Shown here: positions 35,774 through 44,882 of the stretch, one piece after another
How the letters are laid out: each line of letters begins with the position of its first letter
Numbering within the stretch: position 1 is the first letter of the stretch
From: Paracoccaceae bacterium
Lineage (GTDB): Bacteria > Pseudomonadota > Alphaproteobacteria > Rhodobacterales > Rhodobacteraceae
Length of the DNA stretch: 64,000 nt
Direction of reading: 5' to 3'
NCBI GenBank assembly: GCA_014872875.1
Contig: WKFI01000011.1
Span: 62,001 to 126,000 of the forward strand
Notes under the pieces: generated by a model
Databases searched by the model: none
Seen by the model: the letters and a program-made list of their open reading frames with translations, nothing else
What the model was told of the DNA's origin: nothing
Position numbers and translations under genes: made by a program

Positions 35774-37099
35774 ATGACCACCACCCGTTTTGCCCCCTCG
35801 CCCACCGGTTACATCCATGTGGGCAATCTGCGTACCGCGCTGATGAACTATCTGATCGCCCGCAAGGCCGGCGGCACGTTCATCCTGCGTATCGACGACA
35901 CTGACCCCGAGCGGTCCAAGGAAGAATATGTCGACGCGATCAAGCAGGACCTGGAGTGGCTGGGCATCCATTGGGACCGGATCGAACGACAGTCAGAACG
36001 GTTGGACCGCTACCACGCCGCAGCAGACGAACTGCGCGCCAACGGTCGTTTCTACGAGGCGTTCGAGACCCCGACCGAGCTGGATCTGAAGCGCAAGAAA
36101 CAGCTGAACATGGGCAAACCGCCGGTCTATGACCGTGCGGCACTGGCCCTGTCCGACGATGAAAAATCCGCATTGCGGGCCGAACGCGGCGATGGTGTGT
36201 GGCGCTTCAAGCTGGACCATGAACGCATCGAATGGACCGACGGGGTACTGGGCGATATCTCAATCGACGCAGCCTCGGTTTCGGACCCGGTTTTGATCCG
36301 TGGCGACGGACAGTTCCTATATACGCTGGCCTCGGTGGTGGATGACACCGAGATGGGCGTGACCCATGTTGTGCGTGGGTCGGACCATGTGACCAACACC
36401 GCCACCCAGATCCAGATCATCAAATCGCTTGGCGGCACTCCGCCCGAGTTTGCCCACCACTCCCTGCTCACCGGCCCGCAGGGCGAGGCACTGTCGAAAC
36501 GCCTGGGCACCCTAGCACTTCGCGACCTGCGCGAACGGGGCGTGCAGCCGATGGCGCTGTTGTCGCTGATGGCACGACTGGGATCCTCGGACCCGGTCGA
36601 ACTGCGCACCGAGATGGCCGAGCTCGTCGAAGGCTTCGACATAACCCGCTTTGGGGCGGCCCCGACCAAATTCGATGTCGAGGATCTCTTTCCGCTTACT
36701 GCACGCTATCTGCACGATCTGCCTTTGGAGGCTGTTCGCCCCCATATTGATGCCTTGGGTGTACCGGCAGATCAGGCTGCAGCCTTCTGGGACATGGCCC
36801 GCGAGAACATCACCACACTTGCGGATCTGGAGGGCTGGTGGACCCTCTGCCGCGATGGCGCCGAGCCGCTGATCGCCGACGAAGACCGCGACTTCATTGC
36901 CCAGGCCATGTCGTTGTTGCCCGAAGGCCCCTATGATTCCGACACTTGGGGCAGCTGGACCAAAGCCGTGAAGGACGCCACAGGCCGCAAGGGCAAGGGA
37001 CTGTTCATGCCGTTGCGCAAAGCTGTCACCGGGATGGAGCGCGGCCCCGACATGAGTACGCTTATGTCCCTGATGCAAACTGTCCGCGCCCGGGGCTGA
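35774..37099 (+). CDS. gltX: Glutamate--tRNA ligase
   Basis: 441 residues from ATG 35774, 9 nt after AGGAG; two upstream in-frame ATGs are too close to or before that site. Class I signatures: HIGH-like TGYIHVGNLRTAL and KMSKS-like EALSKRLGTLAL. FILRIDDTDPERS and VVRGSDHVTNTATQIQI are typical of GluRS. The last third is the anticodon-binding helical domain. Rhodobacterales often carry two gltX copies, so this may be one of a pair with divided tRNA-Glu/tRNA-Gln specificity. Confidence 0.94.
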   Translation: MTTTRFAPSPTGYIHVGNLRTALMNYLIARKAGGTFILRIDDTDPERSKEEYVDAIKQDLEWLGIHWDRIERQSERLDRYHAAADELRANGRFYEAFETPTELDLKRKKQLNMGKPPVYDRAALALSDDEKSALRAERGDGVWRFKLDHERIEWTDGVLGDISIDAASVSDPVLIRGDGQFLYTLASVVDDTEMGVTHVVRGSDHVTNTATQIQIIKSLGGTPPEFAHHSLLTGPQGEALSKRLGTLALRDLRERGVQPMALLSLMARLGSSDPVELRTEMAELVEGFDITRFGAAPTKFDVEDLFPLTARYLHDLPLEAVRPHIDALGVPADQAAAFWDMARENITTLADLEGWWTLCRDGAEPLIADEDRDFIAQAMSLLPEGPYDSDTWGSWTKAVKDATGRKGKGLFMPLRKAVTGMERGPDMSTLMSLMQTVRARG

Positions 37100-37220
37100 G
37101 CGCTGGGGGATCCTCCCTCGGATCGCACCTCCATTTGGGGATCCTCCCCGTCGCCATTGTCGCTCGGACCAATGGCGCTCCAATGGCGACCCCCTGAGGT
37201 ATTTCCGACCAGAAAGAAAC

Positions 37221-37297
37221 AGGGGCGCTGCATTCCTACATTCATCTCGCCCCAAAACTCCGGGGGTGAGGCCAAAGGCCGAGGGGGCAGCGCCCCC
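37221..37297 (+). repeat. Dispersed intergenic repeat, copy 1
   Basis: About 77 bp from AGGGGCGCTG to GGGGGCAGCGCCCCC. The reverse complement of 55662-55739 matches it at roughly nine of ten positions with one indel, and weaker similarity (GATATTT/GGTATTT, CCAGA, GAA) extends about 25 bp further left. The right end folds into a GGGGGC/GCCCCC hairpin. It lies between convergent gltX and leuA. Confidence 0.75.
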
Positions 37298-37370
37298 TGC
37301 AGCGAAGCTGCCCGGCCCAACGCTTGAAGGGCACGCAGTGCACGTACAAGCGGCGGGAGTACTTCCCACC

Positions 37371-37400
37371 AAAAAAGGGAGCACCGACACGGCGCTCCCT
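37371..37400 (-). terminator. Intrinsic terminator of leuA
   Basis: On the minus strand GGGAGC-G-CCG-TGT-CGG-T-GCTCCC forms a long stem with a single G-U pair, followed by TTTTTT. It starts 25 nt after the leuA stop. Confidence 0.9.
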
Positions 37401-37424
37401 CAAAAGGCTCGAAAGGGCCTGTCC

Positions 37425-38999
37425 TTACATCACGTCCTTGTAGGAAATCTCGCGCGTGTCGGCGCCGGGCCCGGTCTTTTCACGCCGCACAAGCAGCCGG
37501 TTCAGCGCATTGACATAAGCCTTGGCGGACGCCACGACCGTATCAGTATTGGCTGATTGACCCGTCGCGATCATGCCGTCTTCCTCCAGCCGCACCGACA
37601 CCGTGGCCTGTGCGTCGGTTCCTGCGGTTACCGCGCTCACCTGATACAACTGCAGCCGAGCCTTGTTCGGATAGATCTCGCGAATCGCCTTGAAGGTCGC
37701 GTCTACCGGGCCGTCGCCATGGGCGGTCGCGGTCACGTCCTTGCCGTCGATTTCCATTTCCACCGTCGCTTCCGCCGGGCCACCAGTACCGCAGACCACT
37801 TTCATCGATACGATCTGCAGATGATCTGCCTCGGCGTTTTCACCCGAATGCATCAGCGCGATCAGGTCATCGTCGAACACCTCTTTCTTGCGGTCCGCCA
37901 GTTCCTTGAACCGCACAAAGATGTCCTTGAGCTGGTTGTCACCAACCTCATATCCAAGATGCTCCAGCTTGTCGCGAAGCGCTGCACGGCCCGAGTGCTT
38001 GCCCAATGGCAGCGAGGTACCGGACAGACCCACATCCTCGGGACGCATGATCTCGAAATTGTCGCGGTTCTTCAGCATCCCGTCCTGGTGAATGCCGCTT
38101 TCATGGGCAAAGGCGTTCTTGCCGACAATGGCCTTGTTGAACTGGACGTTGAAACCGGACACCGTCGCGACCCGGCGCGAGATATGCATGATCTTGGTGG
38201 TGTCGATCCCGGTATGCCAAGGCATGATGTCATTGCGCACTTTCAGCGCCATAACCACCTCTTCCAGCGCCGTGTTGCCAGCGCGCTCGCCCAAACCATT
38301 GATCGTGCATTCCACCTGGCGCGCGCCGCCAGCCACTGCGGCCAGAGAGTTCGCAGTCGCCATGCCCAAGTCGTTGTGGCAATGGGTGGCGAAAACAACT
38401 TCATCCGCACCCGGCACGGTTTCGATCAGGCGTTTGATCAGATCGGCACTTTCAACCGGCGCGGTATACCCGACCGTGTCTGGAATATTGATCGTGCCTG
38501 CTCCGGCCTTGATCGCGATTTCGACCACGCGGCACAGGTAATCCCATTCGGTCCGTGTCGCATCCATCGGCGACCATTGTACATTGTCACACAAATTGCG
38601 CGCATGGGTCACGGTTTCATGGATCCTGTCGGCCATTTCATCCTGGGTCAGGTCCGGGATCGCCCGGTGCAACGGGGAGGTGCCGATAAACGTGTGGATC
38701 CGAGGCTGTGCGGCGTGGCGGATCGCCTCGGCGCAGCGGTCGATATCCTTGAAATTGGCGCGGCTGAGACCACAGATAACCGCATTCTTGGCGCGTTTGG
38801 CAATCTCGCTGACTGCACGGAAATCGCCCTCGGAAGCAATGGGGAACCCGGCTTCGATGATGTCCACTCCCATGTCGTCCAGCAGCTCGGCAATCTCGAG
38901 CTTTTCCTCATGGGTCATGGTCGCGCCCGGGCTTTGTTCGCCATCGCGCAACGTGGTGTCGAAGATCAAAACGCGATCTTTGTCAGTCAAATTGTTCAT
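37425..38999 (-). CDS. leuA: 2-Isopropylmalate synthase
   Basis: 524 residues, standard length. The enzyme joins acetyl-CoA and 2-oxoisovalerate in the first committed step of leucine synthesis. Signatures: FDTTLRDGEQSPGATM near the N-terminus, the metal-binding HCHNDLGMA, GLGERAGN and ESGIHQDGM, then the C-terminal LeuA regulatory domain where leucine inhibits. Preceded by a probable leucine-rich leader peptide ORF and hairpins (39050-39165), implying attenuation-type control. Monocistronic with a strong terminator. Confidence 0.96.
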   Translation of the reverse strand: MNNLTDKDRVLIFDTTLRDGEQSPGATMTHEEKLEIAELLDDMGVDIIEAGFPIASEGDFRAVSEIAKRAKNAVICGLSRANFKDIDRCAEAIRHAAQPRIHTFIGTSPLHRAIPDLTQDEMADRIHETVTHARNLCDNVQWSPMDATRTEWDYLCRVVEIAIKAGAGTINIPDTVGYTAPVESADLIKRLIETVPGADEVVFATHCHNDLGMATANSLAAVAGGARQVECTINGLGERAGNTALEEVVMALKVRNDIMPWHTGIDTTKIMHISRRVATVSGFNVQFNKAIVGKNAFAHESGIHQDGMLKNRDNFEIMRPEDVGLSGTSLPLGKHSGRAALRDKLEHLGYEVGDNQLKDIFVRFKELADRKKEVFDDDLIALMHSGENAEADHLQIVSMKVVCGTGGPAEATVEMEIDGKDVTATAHGDGPVDATFKAIREIYPNKARLQLYQVSAVTAGTDAQATVSVRLEEDGMIATGQSANTDTVVASAKAYVNALNRLLVRREKTGPGADTREISYKDVM

Positions 39000-39049
39000 T
39001 TTGGTGTCTTTCGTGTCTGTCCTAGAGCCTCTTGGCGCGCAATGCGTCT

Positions 39050-39085
39050 CCTCTGAGCGGGCGCGCCGAAGGGCACGCTCAGAGG
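39050..39085 (-). promoter_or_regulatory. Candidate leuA leader hairpin
   Basis: CCTCTGAGCG and CGCTCAGAGG (on the minus strand) form a perfect 10-bp stem; its 5' arm overlaps the last codons and stop of the leader ORF. GGCGCGC inside the loop can instead pair with GCGCGCC at about 39034-39040, giving mutually exclusive folds. No T run follows either stem, so it may act as pause/anti-structure or sequester translation signals rather than be a classic terminator. Confidence 0.5.
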
Positions 39086-39165
39086 CGAGTTAGGATCAGT
39101 AGGCCGCGCACGGACGCGCCGCACGGGGCAGCGGTCGGGACAAGGATATGTGCGCGTTTGATCAT
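39079..39165 (-). CDS. Probable leuA leader peptide
   Basis: A 28-codon ORF from ATG 39165 to TGA 39079, ending 79 nt before leuA. Its C-terminal residues GLLILTRL are read by CTA, CTG, ATC, CTA, ACT, CGC, CTC, so four of the last seven codons are leucine and two are the rare CTA. The stop lies inside the 5' arm of the 39050-39085 hairpin. These are features of amino-acid-sensing leader peptides. The ribosome site before ATG is weak. Confidence 0.55.
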   Translation of the reverse strand: MIKRAHILVPTAAPCGASVRGLLILTRL

Positions 39166-39282
39166 GACGCCGAGTTATACATGCGCAGCCGGGAATGGGA
39201 AGGGTGAAATTGCGACCGGGTTCGAAGGCACCGCCCCGGAGACCCGGTTGACCTGATCCCGTGGGACGCTAGCTGACAGAAG

Positions 39283-39951
39283 ATGCAAAAACGAGCTTTG
39301 ATCATAGGCGCCTCGGGCGGAATCGGACAGGCGTTGACCCAAGGTCTGAAGGCGCAGGGCTATGCCTGCACGCCCTTGTCGCGCAGCGTGGACGGGCTGG
39401 ACCTCATGGATGAGACGCGCACCAATCCGATCCTGAGCAGCCTGCCCCACCAATATGACCGGATCTTCGTGGCCAGCGGAGCGTTGGAGATTGCCGGGGC
39501 TGCGCCAGAAAAGACGATCCGGGCACTGTCGGCCCAAGCAATGCTGGACCAGTTCGCCGTGAACGCGGTAGGACCGGCGCTGGTTTTGCGGCACGCGCAC
39601 CGCCTGTTGCCGCGCGATCGGCCTGCGGTCCTGTCCGTGCTTTCGGCGAGGGTCGGGTCCATTGGCGACAATCGGCTGGGGGGCTGGATCAGCTACCGTG
39701 CGGCCAAAGCGGCTGTGAACCAGATCATGCACACCGCGGCCATCGAGCTGGCCCGCACACACCCCATGGCCGTCTGTGTCAACCTGCACCCCGGCACGGT
39801 CGAAACCGAATTCACGCGCAAGTATCTGGGCCGCCACCCCGCCGTCCCGGCAAATGAGGCCGCCGCCAACCTGCTGCGGGTGACCGACGGTCTCAGCCCG
39901 GAGCAGACCGGACAATTCTTTGACTGGGCCGGGAAGCCTGTGCCCTGGTGA
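39283..39951 (+). CDS. Short-chain dehydrogenase/reductase
   Basis: 222 residues. NAD(P)-binding GASGGIGQAL at the N-terminus, NAVGPALVLRHA, the serine strand VLSVLSARVGS and the catalytic YxxxK in ISYRAAKAAV. The short length and sequence resemble C-factor-type (CsgA) SDRs. The substrate is unknown. Its stop overlaps the GTG start of the photolyase gene (GTGA), so the pair is translationally coupled, a pairing that suggests use with light- or pigment-related metabolism but does not prove it. Confidence 0.87.
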   Translation: MQKRALIIGASGGIGQALTQGLKAQGYACTPLSRSVDGLDLMDETRTNPILSSLPHQYDRIFVASGALEIAGAAPEKTIRALSAQAMLDQFAVNAVGPALVLRHAHRLLPRDRPAVLSVLSARVGSIGDNRLGGWISYRAAKAAVNQIMHTAAIELARTHPMAVCVNLHPGTVETEFTRKYLGRHPAVPANEAAANLLRVTDGLSPEQTGQFFDWAGKPVPW

Positions 39952-41474
39952 CCCGTCTTGTTCTGGTTCTCGGCGATCAGCTGAGCGAAACCCTCTCGGC
40001 CCTTCAAGCAGCCAACCGCACGACCGACCTCGTCGTCATGGCCGAAGTTGCGGATGAAACGGAATACGTCCAGCATCACCCCAAAAAGATCGCACTCGTG
40101 CTGGCCGCCATGCGCAAGTTTGCCCAGCAGTTGCGGGATCAAGGTTGGCGCGTTGCCTATTCCCGATTGGACGACCCGGACAATACCGGTTCCATCCCCG
40201 GTGAGCTCTTGCGTCGGGCCGCCGAGACCGAAGCCCAAGAGGTCCTCGCCACCACCCCTGGCGAATGGCGCCTGATAGACGCCTTGCGCATGTTGCCCAT
40301 CACGCTGCAGCTGCATTCTGACACCCGGTTCATCGCCACACGCGAGGATTTTGCGGTTTGGGCCAAGGGGCGCAAACAGCTGAGGATGGAGTATTTCTAT
40401 CGCGAGATGCGGCGCAAGACCGGGCTGCTGATGGAGGCCGGCAAGCCCATTGGTGGAAAGTGGAATTATGACCATGACAACCGAAAACCTGCGCCCGATT
40501 TCCAGCCCGACGCCGAACCGCTGCGCTTTGCACCGGATAAAGATGTGCAGGAGGTTCTCACCCTGGTGCAGGATCGATTTGCTGGCCATTTTGGTGAACT
40601 CCTGCCCTTTGCCTTTGCGACCAACCGTACGCAGGCCCTACAGGCGCTGGAGCATTTCATCACCAATGCCCTGCCCCGTTTCGGGGATTATCAGGATGCG
40701 ATGCTGCGTGGTTCTCGCACGCTCTATCACGCGCTGATTGCGCCTTATCTGAACATCGGGTTGTTGCACCCGATGGAGGTCTGCCGCGCCGCCGAGGCAG
40801 CCTTTCACGCAGGTCACGCCCCCCTGAACGCGGTCGAAGGTTTCATCCGCCAGATCCTTGGTTGGCGCGAATATGTGCGCGGCATCTATCTGTTGGAGGG
40901 GCCGGACTATGTGACCCGCAACGCGCTGGGCCATTCTCGCCCCCTGCCAGATTTCTATTGGGGGGGCGAAACGCGGATGTCGTGTATACAACTGGCAGTC
41001 GCTCAAACGCGTGAGGATGCTTATGCCCACCATATCCAACGGTTGATGGTTACCGGTAATTTCGCCCTGCTGGCCGGGATAGATCCGCATGCGTTGCACG
41101 AATGGTATCTGGCTGTCTACGCAGATGCGTTCGAATGGGTCGAGGCCCCCAATACCATTGGGATGAGCCAAAGTGCCGATGGCGGCATTATCGCCTCGAA
41201 ACCTTATGTCTCGAGCGGAGCATATATCGACCGGATGTCAGATTACTGCAAAAGCTGCGCCTACGACGTGAAGGCCAAAACCGGAGAGACGGCTTGCCCG
41301 TTCAACCTGCTCTACTGGCATTTCCTGATCCGTCACCGCGCCCGGTTCGACAACAACCCGCGCATGGGAAACATGTACCGCACATGGGATCGGATGGAGG
41401 AGCAGCGCAAGTCACAGGTCTTGGCCGACGCCAATGCCTTTCTGTCCAGATTGGACAGCGGCGAGATCTGCTGA
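39948..41474 (+). CDS. Cryptochrome/photolyase family protein, iron-sulfur bacterial (PhrB/CryB-like)
   Basis: 508 residues from GTG 39948. The N-terminal antenna-type domain starts LVLVLGDQLSE, the hallmark of the FeS-BCP group. The FAD domain contains GGKWNYDHDNRKP, FIRQILGWREYVRGIYLLEGP and DWFEAPNT-like AFEWVEAPNTIGMSQSADGG. Four cysteines expected to hold a 4Fe-4S cluster are MSCIQL, YCKSCAYD (two) and ETACPFN. The group repairs (6-4) photoproducts or acts as a blue-light sensor. Coupled to an SDR gene. Confidence 0.93.
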   Translation: MTRLVLVLGDQLSETLSALQAANRTTDLVVMAEVADETEYVQHHPKKIALVLAAMRKFAQQLRDQGWRVAYSRLDDPDNTGSIPGELLRRAAETEAQEVLATTPGEWRLIDALRMLPITLQLHSDTRFIATREDFAVWAKGRKQLRMEYFYREMRRKTGLLMEAGKPIGGKWNYDHDNRKPAPDFQPDAEPLRFAPDKDVQEVLTLVQDRFAGHFGELLPFAFATNRTQALQALEHFITNALPRFGDYQDAMLRGSRTLYHALIAPYLNIGLLHPMEVCRAAEAAFHAGHAPLNAVEGFIRQILGWREYVRGIYLLEGPDYVTRNALGHSRPLPDFYWGGETRMSCIQLAVAQTREDAYAHHIQRLMVTGNFALLAGIDPHALHEWYLAVYADAFEWVEAPNTIGMSQSADGGIIASKPYVSSGAYIDRMSDYCKSCAYDVKAKTGETACPFNLLYWHFLIRHRARFDNNPRMGNMYRTWDRMEEQRKSQVLADANAFLSRLDSGEIC

Positions 41475-41546
41475 CTAACCAGGCCCCCCTTGTTCCTCTG
41501 AACAGTCAAGCGTCGTCTTGGGCGTACCTGAACCGCTCTTGACGCA

Positions 41547-42959
41547 TCACCCGCCGCTTTCGGTCAGCGCTCCGTTCTCCCAGGTGCCGCTCTGTTCCTG
41601 GCCGTCGGCATAGCGCATCGTGCCTTCGCCCTGACGTTTCCCGTTTCGGAACGTACCTTCATACACATCGCCGTTGGCATAGGTCGCAACGCCCTGACCC
41701 GAAATTTCACCCGAGTCCCAGTTTCCTGAATATTTGAACCCGTTGGCCATCGTGATTTCGCCCTGGCCATGCCGCTGCCCGCCTACAAACGCCCCGGTAT
41801 AGACCGAGCCATCGGCATAGGTCGCAACCCCCTGACCGTGGCGACGTCCCTCGACCCAATCGCCATCATAGCGATAGCCGTCCGTATAGGTCATGACGCC
41901 CTTGCCGTGGTTCAGGGCATTTTTGAATTCGCCCTTGTAAACAATTCCATTGGTGTAGACGGCTGTCCCCATGCCATCGATCACACCTGCAATCCAGTTC
42001 CCGTCATATGTCGAGCCGTCCGGATAGGTGATCTTACCCTTGCCGTCCGCCAGATCATCCCGAAACAGACCTTCGTAGATTGAACCGTCGGGATAGGTGA
42101 CACGCCCCATGCCTTCAATCTGTCCGGCAATCCATGCCCCCTGATAGACATAGCCGTCCGATCCGGTGAAGGTGCCTTGCCCGTGGCGGCGATCATCAGC
42201 GAAGTCACCTTCGTAGACGTCGCCATTGGCATAGATCACCCGCCCTTGGCCCTCGCGCCGCCCGGCCACCAGTGTTCCTTCATACACATCGCCGTTCGGC
42301 TGGGTCAGCGTGCCATTGCCTTCGATCTGACCGTCGGCCCAGGTTCCGACATAGGTCAACCCGTCCGGCAGAACCAATTTGCCTTGGCCATGCCGTTCCC
42401 CGGCCAGAACGCCACCCACATAGCTGGAGCCATCGGGGTAGGTTATCCGGGCTTCGCCCTGCTTCTGGCCGTTCACCCAATCGCCGTCATATTCGTACCC
42501 GCCGGGGTTCTGCATGACGCCTTTGCCATGGTGTTGGGCGTTCAGGAACTGGCCTTCGTACCGGACCCCGTTGGCATAGACGGCAATGCCCTGACCATTG
42601 ATGACGCCGTCCTTCCATTCGCCCTCATAGGCGCCGCCATCGGAAAAGATGATGCGGCCGGTGCCTTCAGGCTTACCCTTGGCGAACTCGCCCTCGTAGA
42701 CCGATCCATTGGGAAAGCGGGCAACGCCCTTGCCCATGATCTGTCCCTGCACCCATTCACCGGTATATTCATACCCGTTTGGCAGGCGATAGGTTCCTGT
42801 GCCGTGCTGCAACCCACCCTGGAATTCGCCTTCGTACACGCCACCGACTTCGTTCTGGGTGGTCAGGACCTGACCTTCCTGCGCCAGTGCGGCGCCGGAG
42901 TGAAACCCAGTCCACATCAATGCCGATGTGACCGTCAGGACTGTTGTCAAACGCGTCAT
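41547..42959 (-). CDS. Secreted MORN-repeat protein with 19 repeats
   Basis: 470 residues. A signal peptide (VTSALMWTGFHSGAALAQ) precedes 19 tandem MORN repeats of 23 residues (YEGEF/YTGEW...GKGVxxxPNG). The repeats alternate between a Y-x-G-x-F and a Y-x-G-x-W form, and the block of repeats 3-10 closely resembles 12-19 (for example NAQHHGKGVM versus NALNHGKGVM), showing an internal block duplication. MORN repeats bind lipids or proteins in other organisms; a periplasmic or surface scaffold role is plausible. No partner gene is apparent. Confidence 0.9.
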   Translation of the reverse strand: MTRLTTVLTVTSALMWTGFHSGAALAQEGQVLTTQNEVGGVYEGEFQGGLQHGTGTYRLPNGYEYTGEWVQGQIMGKGVARFPNGSVYEGEFAKGKPEGTGRIIFSDGGAYEGEWKDGVINGQGIAVYANGVRYEGQFLNAQHHGKGVMQNPGGYEYDGDWVNGQKQGEARITYPDGSSYVGGVLAGERHGQGKLVLPDGLTYVGTWADGQIEGNGTLTQPNGDVYEGTLVAGRREGQGRVIYANGDVYEGDFADDRRHGQGTFTGSDGYVYQGAWIAGQIEGMGRVTYPDGSIYEGLFRDDLADGKGKITYPDGSTYDGNWIAGVIDGMGTAVYTNGIVYKGEFKNALNHGKGVMTYTDGYRYDGDWVEGRRHGQGVATYADGSVYTGAFVGGQRHGQGEITMANGFKYSGNWDSGEISGQGVATYANGDVYEGTFRNGKRQGEGTMRYADGQEQSGTWENGALTESGG

Positions 42960-43151
42960 TGCTACCTCTGCCTGCCTCGTGCCTTGCCATAAGCTGCCTG
43001 CGTGATCATCCGTGCTTCATCGTCAGGTGGCGTGGCTTGCCAAGAAATTAAGCGAGCCCGCCCGTCACCGCAACGTCTTTCGGGTTCTGCCCCTTTCCCT
43101 TGGGCCGGAATATGTTAATTGGCGGGCATATCTCTGGGGCAAGAGGATGAC

Positions 43152-44810
43152 ATGGTTGATCGTTTCCGCATCGCGCTGGCACAACTGAACCCGACGGTAG
43201 GGGATCTGTCCGGTAACGCCGCCAAGGCGCATGATGCCTGGTCACAGGGCAAAGCCCGGGGCGCCGATCTGGTCGCCCTGCCCGAGATGTTCATTACCGG
43301 TTACAACACCCAGGATCTGGTGATGAAGCCAGCATTCAATCGGGCAGCCATGGCGCGGATCAAAGACCTGGCGCAGGACTGCGCCGACGGCCCGGCGCTG
43401 GCTATCGGCAGTCCTTGGCTAAAGGATGACAAGCTCTACAATGCCTACCTGATCCTGCAAGGTGGCAAGATCACCGCCCAAGTCCTGAAACATCATCTGC
43501 CCAATGAAACCGTGTTCGATGAAGTCCGTCTGTATGAGCCCGGCCCGATAGCCGGGCCTTATTCCGTTGGCCCCGTGCGCATCGGCAGCCCGATCTGCGA
43601 AGACAGCTGGCACGAAGACGTGGCCGAAACGCTTGAGGAAACCGGGGCCGAGTTCCTGCTGGTTCCCAATGGTTCGCCTTACTATCGTGACAAATACGAT
43701 GTCCGACTGAACCACATGGTGGCGCGGGTGGTCGAAACCGGTCTGCCGCTGATCTATCTGAACATGGTGGGCGGGCAGGATGACCAGGTCTTTGACGGTG
43801 GCACATTTGGTCTGAACCCGGGTGGTGCGCTGGCCTTTCGCCTACCTGTTTTTGACGAGGCCGTAGCCCTGATCGACATGGTGCGCGGCGATGAGGGCTG
43901 GCGGATCGAACCGGGCGAGATCACGCCCATGCCCGACGCGTGGGAACAGGATTACCGCGTGATGGTGCAAAGCCTGCGCGACTACCTGCGCAAATCCGGG
44001 TTCTCCAAGGTTCTGCTCGGGCTGTCCGGCGGGGTGGATTCAGCCTTGGTGGCGGCCATTGCCGTGGATGCGATCGGCCCGGACAATGTACGCTGCGTGA
44101 TGCTGCCTTCGGAATATACCAGCGGCGCCTCGCTGGACGATGCCGAAGCCGTCGCCAAGGCTTTGGGCGTGCGCTATGACTATGTCCCCATCACCGAAAG
44201 CCGGACGGCAGTGACAAACACTCTGGCCCCGCTGTTCGAAGGTACCGATCCGGGTTTGACCGAGGAAAATATCCAATCCCGCCTGCGCGGGCTGCTGTTG
44301 ATGGCGCTTTCGAACAAGTTCGGCGAAATGCTGCTCACCACCGGCAACAAGTCCGAAGTCGCGGTGGGCTATGCCACGATCTATGGCGACATGAATGGTG
44401 GCTACAACCCGATCAAGGATCTCTACAAGACCCGCGTGTTCGAAACCTGTCGCTGGCGTAATGCCAATCACTGCGATTGGATGATGGGACCCGCGGGCGA
44501 GGTGATCCGCCCCAGTGTCATCGACAAGCCCCCAAGTGCAGAATTGCGCGCAGACCAGAAGGACAGTGACAGCCTGCCTGATTATCCCGAATTGGACGCG
44601 ATACTGGATATTTTGGTCGATCGGGACGGTTCCATTGCCGACTGCGTGGCCGCCGGGTTCGACCGGGATGTGGCAAAACGGGTCGAACACCTGCTCTTCA
44701 TCAGCGAATATAAACGCTTCCAATCCGCGCCAGGCGCCCGCCTCACCCCACGCGCGTTCTGGCTGGATCGTCGTTATCCCATCGTCAACCGCTGGCGTGA
44801 CCCTGGTTGA
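43152..44810 (+). CDS. nadE: NAD+ synthetase, glutamine-dependent
   Basis: 552 residues from ATG 43152. The N-terminal nitrilase-type glutaminase domain shows the Glu-Lys-Cys triad in ALPEMFITGYN, LKHHLPNETVFDE and GSPICEDSWHED. The C-terminal synthetase has LGLSGGVDSALVAAIA (PP-loop) and TTGNKSEVAVGYATIYGDMNGGYNP. It amidates deamido-NAD to NAD with ammonia from glutamine. It completes with nadD (24.1 kb) the last two steps of NAD synthesis, although the two are unlinked. Confidence 0.96.
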   Translation: MVDRFRIALAQLNPTVGDLSGNAAKAHDAWSQGKARGADLVALPEMFITGYNTQDLVMKPAFNRAAMARIKDLAQDCADGPALAIGSPWLKDDKLYNAYLILQGGKITAQVLKHHLPNETVFDEVRLYEPGPIAGPYSVGPVRIGSPICEDSWHEDVAETLEETGAEFLLVPNGSPYYRDKYDVRLNHMVARVVETGLPLIYLNMVGGQDDQVFDGGTFGLNPGGALAFRLPVFDEAVALIDMVRGDEGWRIEPGEITPMPDAWEQDYRVMVQSLRDYLRKSGFSKVLLGLSGGVDSALVAAIAVDAIGPDNVRCVMLPSEYTSGASLDDAEAVAKALGVRYDYVPITESRTAVTNTLAPLFEGTDPGLTEENIQSRLRGLLLMALSNKFGEMLLTTGNKSEVAVGYATIYGDMNGGYNPIKDLYKTRVFETCRWRNANHCDWMMGPAGEVIRPSVIDKPPSAELRADQKDSDSLPDYPELDAILDILVDRDGSIADCVAAGFDRDVAKRVEHLLFISEYKRFQSAPGARLTPRAFWLDRRYPIVNRWRDPG

Positions 44811-44837
44811 ACGCACGAGCTTTGCCACAGGCGGTGA

Positions 44838-44859
44838 AAGAAAATTCGCTAATTTTCTT
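44838..44859. terminator. AU-rich hairpin between convergent genes
   Basis: AAGAAAATT, loop CGCT, AATTTTCTT: a perfect 9-bp but A-T-rich inverted repeat between the nadE stop and the stop of the convergent 44883-45290 gene. It may act as a weak bidirectional terminator. Confidence 0.4.
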
Positions 44860-44882
44860 GGCCCGGCTCGTCCGGCTGCACC

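Larger units (their letters stand above)
37100..37424. other. Non-coding gap with dispersed repeat and terminator
   Basis: No credible gene. It holds a copy of a dispersed intergenic repeat (37221-37297), a GCAGCGAAGCTGC hairpin next to it, a CCATTG..CAATGG pair near 37155-37176, and the leuA terminator at 37371-37400. Confidence 0.6.

Noticed and set aside
37557-39056. 499-residue plus-strand frame opposite leuA
   Set aside because: Shadow of leuA; no recognisable protein.
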